A stretch of 64,000 nucleotides of DNA from Pararobbsia silviterrae (GTDB lineage Bacteria > Pseudomonadota > Gammaproteobacteria > Burkholderiales > Burkholderiaceae). This document shows positions 62,089 to 64,000 of this stretch, piece by piece. Made by a program: the position numbers and the translations under genes. How positions within the stretch are numbered: the first letter of the stretch is position 1; each line of letters starts with the position of its first letter. The notes under the pieces are model-generated. The model was not told where the DNA came from. It worked only from the letters and a program-made list of their open reading frames with translations, and did no database searches. The DNA lies in assembly GCF_003628125.1 (NCBI RefSeq), contig NZ_RBZU01000007.1, forward strand, positions 363 through 64,362. The letters run 5' to 3'.

Positions 62089-63611
62089 CCGTCGTGCAGA
62101 CCTCTGCGACAGGCGCGCCGCACCCTCTGATCCGCACGGCCGGTGTGTCGATGCGTTTCGGCGCGGTGCAGGCGTTGTCGGACGCGTGCGTTCAGATCGT
62201 CGCGGGCCGGATGCTGAGCTTGCTTGGCCACAATGGCGCAGGCAAGTCGACGCTGATCCGGATCCTCACCGGCACGCAAGTGCCGACGTCGGGCTCGATC
62301 GAGTTCGACGGCAACGACGTCACGGACGTCTTCGATGCGCGTCACGCGCATCGCCTGGGCATTCGTTGCGTGTTTCAGGAAGGATCGCTGTGCCCGAATC
62401 TGACCGTCTACGAGAATGCGCGTGTGCTGCATCACGCGTTACGCGGATGGGGGTGGCGCAATCGGGCGAGACAGTTGATCGAAGCGTCGCTCGATGACGT
62501 CTTTCCGGGGCACGGCATTGCGGTCGACGAGGTCGTGGGCAATCTTTCGCTGGGTCAACGGCAGATGGTCGAGATCGCGCGCGCGTTCAGCGTGCACGAT
62601 CATCCGGTTCGGCTCGTGATTCTCGACGAGCCGACCTCGTCGCTCGATCCGCATGTCGCGGAACAACTGCTTGAATACACGGTCAAGGCGCGTGCGCAGG
62701 GGCTCGCGCTCGTGCTGATCTCGCACAAGATGCGCGAGGTCACGCGGTATAGCGACGACGTCGTGGTGATGCGCGACGGCCAGGTCGGTCCGAGCCAGCC
62801 GTCGGCCGGCTTGAGCGAGCCGCAGCTCGTCGCGTTGATGGGGCACACGCATGCCGAACCGGCATCGGCCGCGCCGGCCCTATCGGCCTCGTCTTCGGTG
62901 CCGGTCTTGCGACGCGTGACGCAGACGCCATCGCGAACGGCGACGAGCCAAGCGGCGCCGCCGTTCTACGTGAACGCCGGAGAAATCGTGGGTCTCGCAG
63001 GGCTGGCCGGTCATGGTCAACGTGAGATGCTGCTCGCCGTGCTCGCTGCGTCGCAGGGGCGGGCGCGCCGCGGCGCGCATGTCGAGGTCGCCGGCCGCGC
63101 GACGTTCGTCGCGGGCGATCGTCAATCGGAAGGGTTGTTTCCGTTCTGGTCCGTCGGGCAAAACCTGACGATCGGCGGGCTCGGCCAGTTCGTTTCGCGC
63201 GGTCTCATCGCGCTCGATAAAGAGCGCGCGCTCGCAAACGACTGGAGCGCGCAGCTCAAGATACGCACGCCGGATCTCGACACGCCGATCACCGCGCTGA
63301 GCGGCGGCAATCAACAGAAGGTCCTGGTCGCGCGTGCGCTGGCCGACAATCCGGATATCGTGCTGCTCGACGATCCGCTGCGCGGCGTCGACATTCACAC
63401 GAAAAACGAGCTCTATGAAGACGTCAGACGACGCGCGGCGGCAGGGTGTGCATTCGTCTGGTACACGACCGAAAATGCCGAACTGTCGATCTGCGATCGC
63501 GTCTATGTGTTCAATCAAGGGCGCGTGACCGACGAGATTCCGCGCGAAGCGCTGTCGGAGCAACGCCTGATTCAGTCTTCCTTTAGCGATGAAACAATCG
63601 ATGTCCACTGA
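62085..63611 (+). CDS. Sugar-type ABC importer ATPase, two-domain
   Basis: 508 residues from ATG 62085, which overlaps the previous stop. Domain 1 has GHNGAGKSTLIRILTG, LSLGQRQMVEIARAF and LVILDEPTSSLDPH. Domain 2 has the usual relaxed P-loop (GLAGHGQREMLLAVL) with LSGGNQQKVLVARALADNP and IVLLDDPLRGVDIHTKNE. The linker between domains is Ala/Ser/Pro-rich. Its end overlaps the permease start by 23 bp. Confidence 0.92.
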   Translation: MTVVQTSATGAPHPLIRTAGVSMRFGAVQALSDACVQIVAGRMLSLLGHNGAGKSTLIRILTGTQVPTSGSIEFDGNDVTDVFDARHAHRLGIRCVFQEGSLCPNLTVYENARVLHHALRGWGWRNRARQLIEASLDDVFPGHGIAVDEVVGNLSLGQRQMVEIARAFSVHDHPVRLVILDEPTSSLDPHVAEQLLEYTVKARAQGLALVLISHKMREVTRYSDDVVVMRDGQVGPSQPSAGLSEPQLVALMGHTHAEPASAAPALSASSSVPVLRRVTQTPSRTATSQAAPPFYVNAGEIVGLAGLAGHGQREMLLAVLAASQGRARRGAHVEVAGRATFVAGDRQSEGLFPFWSVGQNLTIGGLGQFVSRGLIALDKERALANDWSAQLKIRTPDLDTPITALSGGNQQKVLVARALADNPDIVLLDDPLRGVDIHTKNELYEDVRRRAAAGCAFVWYTTENAELSICDRVYVFNQGRVTDEIPREALSEQRLIQSSFSDETIDVH

Positions 63612-64000
63612 GCTTCATACCGCGCGAGCGCCGGCAGCGGCTTCGAAACGCCGCAAGGCCGTCGAATTGCGTCTGGTGATTCCGTTTATCGGCTTACCCT
63701 TGCTGCTGTGCTGCATCGCGTTCGTGCAGCCGCGCGTGCTCAGCTATTTCGGCGCGACGCTGTTGCTGCAGTTCTCGACGCCGTTGATCCTCGCGGCACT
63801 GGCGCAGATGTGCATTCTCGCGGCCGGTGACGTCGATCTGGGGATCGGGCCGTTCGTCTCCTTGATCAATTGCATCTGCGCGACGTGGCTGGCAAGCGAT
63901 CCGATGCTTGGCGTCGTCGCGCTTGCCGTCAGCGTCTGCGGGTACGCGGCAATGGGCGCGCTCGTTCAATGGCGCGCGCTGCCGTCGATCGTCGTGACGT
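63589..64000 (+). CDS. Sugar-type ABC permease, partial (right edge)
   Basis: 137 codons visible before the window ends; start ATG 63589 or 63601, both inside the end of the ATPase gene. After a basic cytosolic lead (KRRKAVELR), VIPFIGLPLLLCCIAFVQPR is the first membrane span. QMCILAAGDVDLGIGPFVSL is the RbsC-type permease motif. A second permease may follow outside the window. Confidence 0.85.
   Translation, partial: MKQSMSTELHTARAPAAASKRRKAVELRLVIPFIGLPLLLCCIAFVQPRVLSYFGATLLLQFSTPLILAALAQMCILAAGDVDLGIGPFVSLINCICATWLASDPMLGVVALAVSVCGYAAMGALVQWRALPSIVVT

Noticed and set aside
1-64000. rRNA, tRNA, insertion sequences, prophage genes, integrases
   Set aside because: I looked for the usual conserved sequences and product motifs and saw none.

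Overview
The window looks like a chromosomal stretch of a Burkholderiaceae-type betaproteobacterium. The basis is the high-GC coding style, the set of amino-acid and sugar ABC transporters with LysR, AraC, LacI and PucR regulators, an ornibactin/malleobactin-like iron transport block, and a small Ala-Gln/His-Gly-rich secreted-looking protein of a kind I associate with Burkholderia relatives. The genus is inference. I saw no rRNA, tRNA, CRISPR array, transposase or phage gene.

Layout. (1) 1-6.5 kb: a visibly AT-richer island holding one very large effector/toxin-like reading frame. It is cut into 1338 and 829 codons by a single in-frame TAG. The two halves carry duplicated modules; the second has a zinc-protease-like HELSH motif and the first has KQASR at the aligned place. 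(2) 6.6-15.6 kb: a tightly overlapped minus-strand operon encoding a branched-chain-amino-acid-type ABC importer (binding protein, two permeases, two ATPases), a class III CoA-transferase and an enoyl-CoA hydratase. A GAF-PucR-type regulator is divergent to it. This suggests uptake and CoA activation of an unidentified carboxylate. (3) 15.7-22 kb: three serine hydrolases in a row (dienelactone-hydrolase-like, hormone-sensitive-lipase-like, beta-lactamase/esterase-like), divergent from a winged-helix/NTPase regulator. (4) 22.2-23.9 kb: an Ala-Gln dipeptide repeat protein and a LprI-domain protein, convergent on a hairpin.

(5) 24.0-35.4 kb: a LysR regulator divergent from a sugar-type ABC importer, followed on the same strand by a PuuE-like amide hydrolase, an aspartate-dehydrogenase-like enzyme, an SDR-fold protein lacking the usual Tyr/Lys pair, an RraA-family aldolase/decarboxylase, an amidase-signature enzyme and an alpha/beta hydrolase. 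Read together, these look like an uncharacterised pathway for a cyclic amide or N-acylated aspartate-like compound, ending in a 2-oxo acid. I consider this and the amber-split giant protein the two most unusual parts.

(6) 35.5-48.2 kb: iron acquisition. It has an AraC regulator, a PvdE/SyrD-type exporter, a Tat-exported siderophore-binding protein, a fused FhuB-type permease, two convergent TonB-dependent receptors (one with a signalling STN domain) and a FecR/FecI surface-signalling pair. No siderophore synthetase and no importer ATPase are in the window. (7) 48.2-49.6 kb: 1.4 kb without a convincing gene. (8) 49.6-56.8 kb: nitrate assimilation (FAD reductase, molybdenum nitrate reductase with a C-terminal BFD-like domain, nitrate transporter) followed by a methyl-accepting chemotaxis protein. 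(9) 57.0-64.0 kb: a LacI regulator, a GlcD-like FAD oxidase, a PEP-mutase/isocitrate-lyase-family enzyme, and a divergent sugar-type ABC importer whose permease runs off the right edge.
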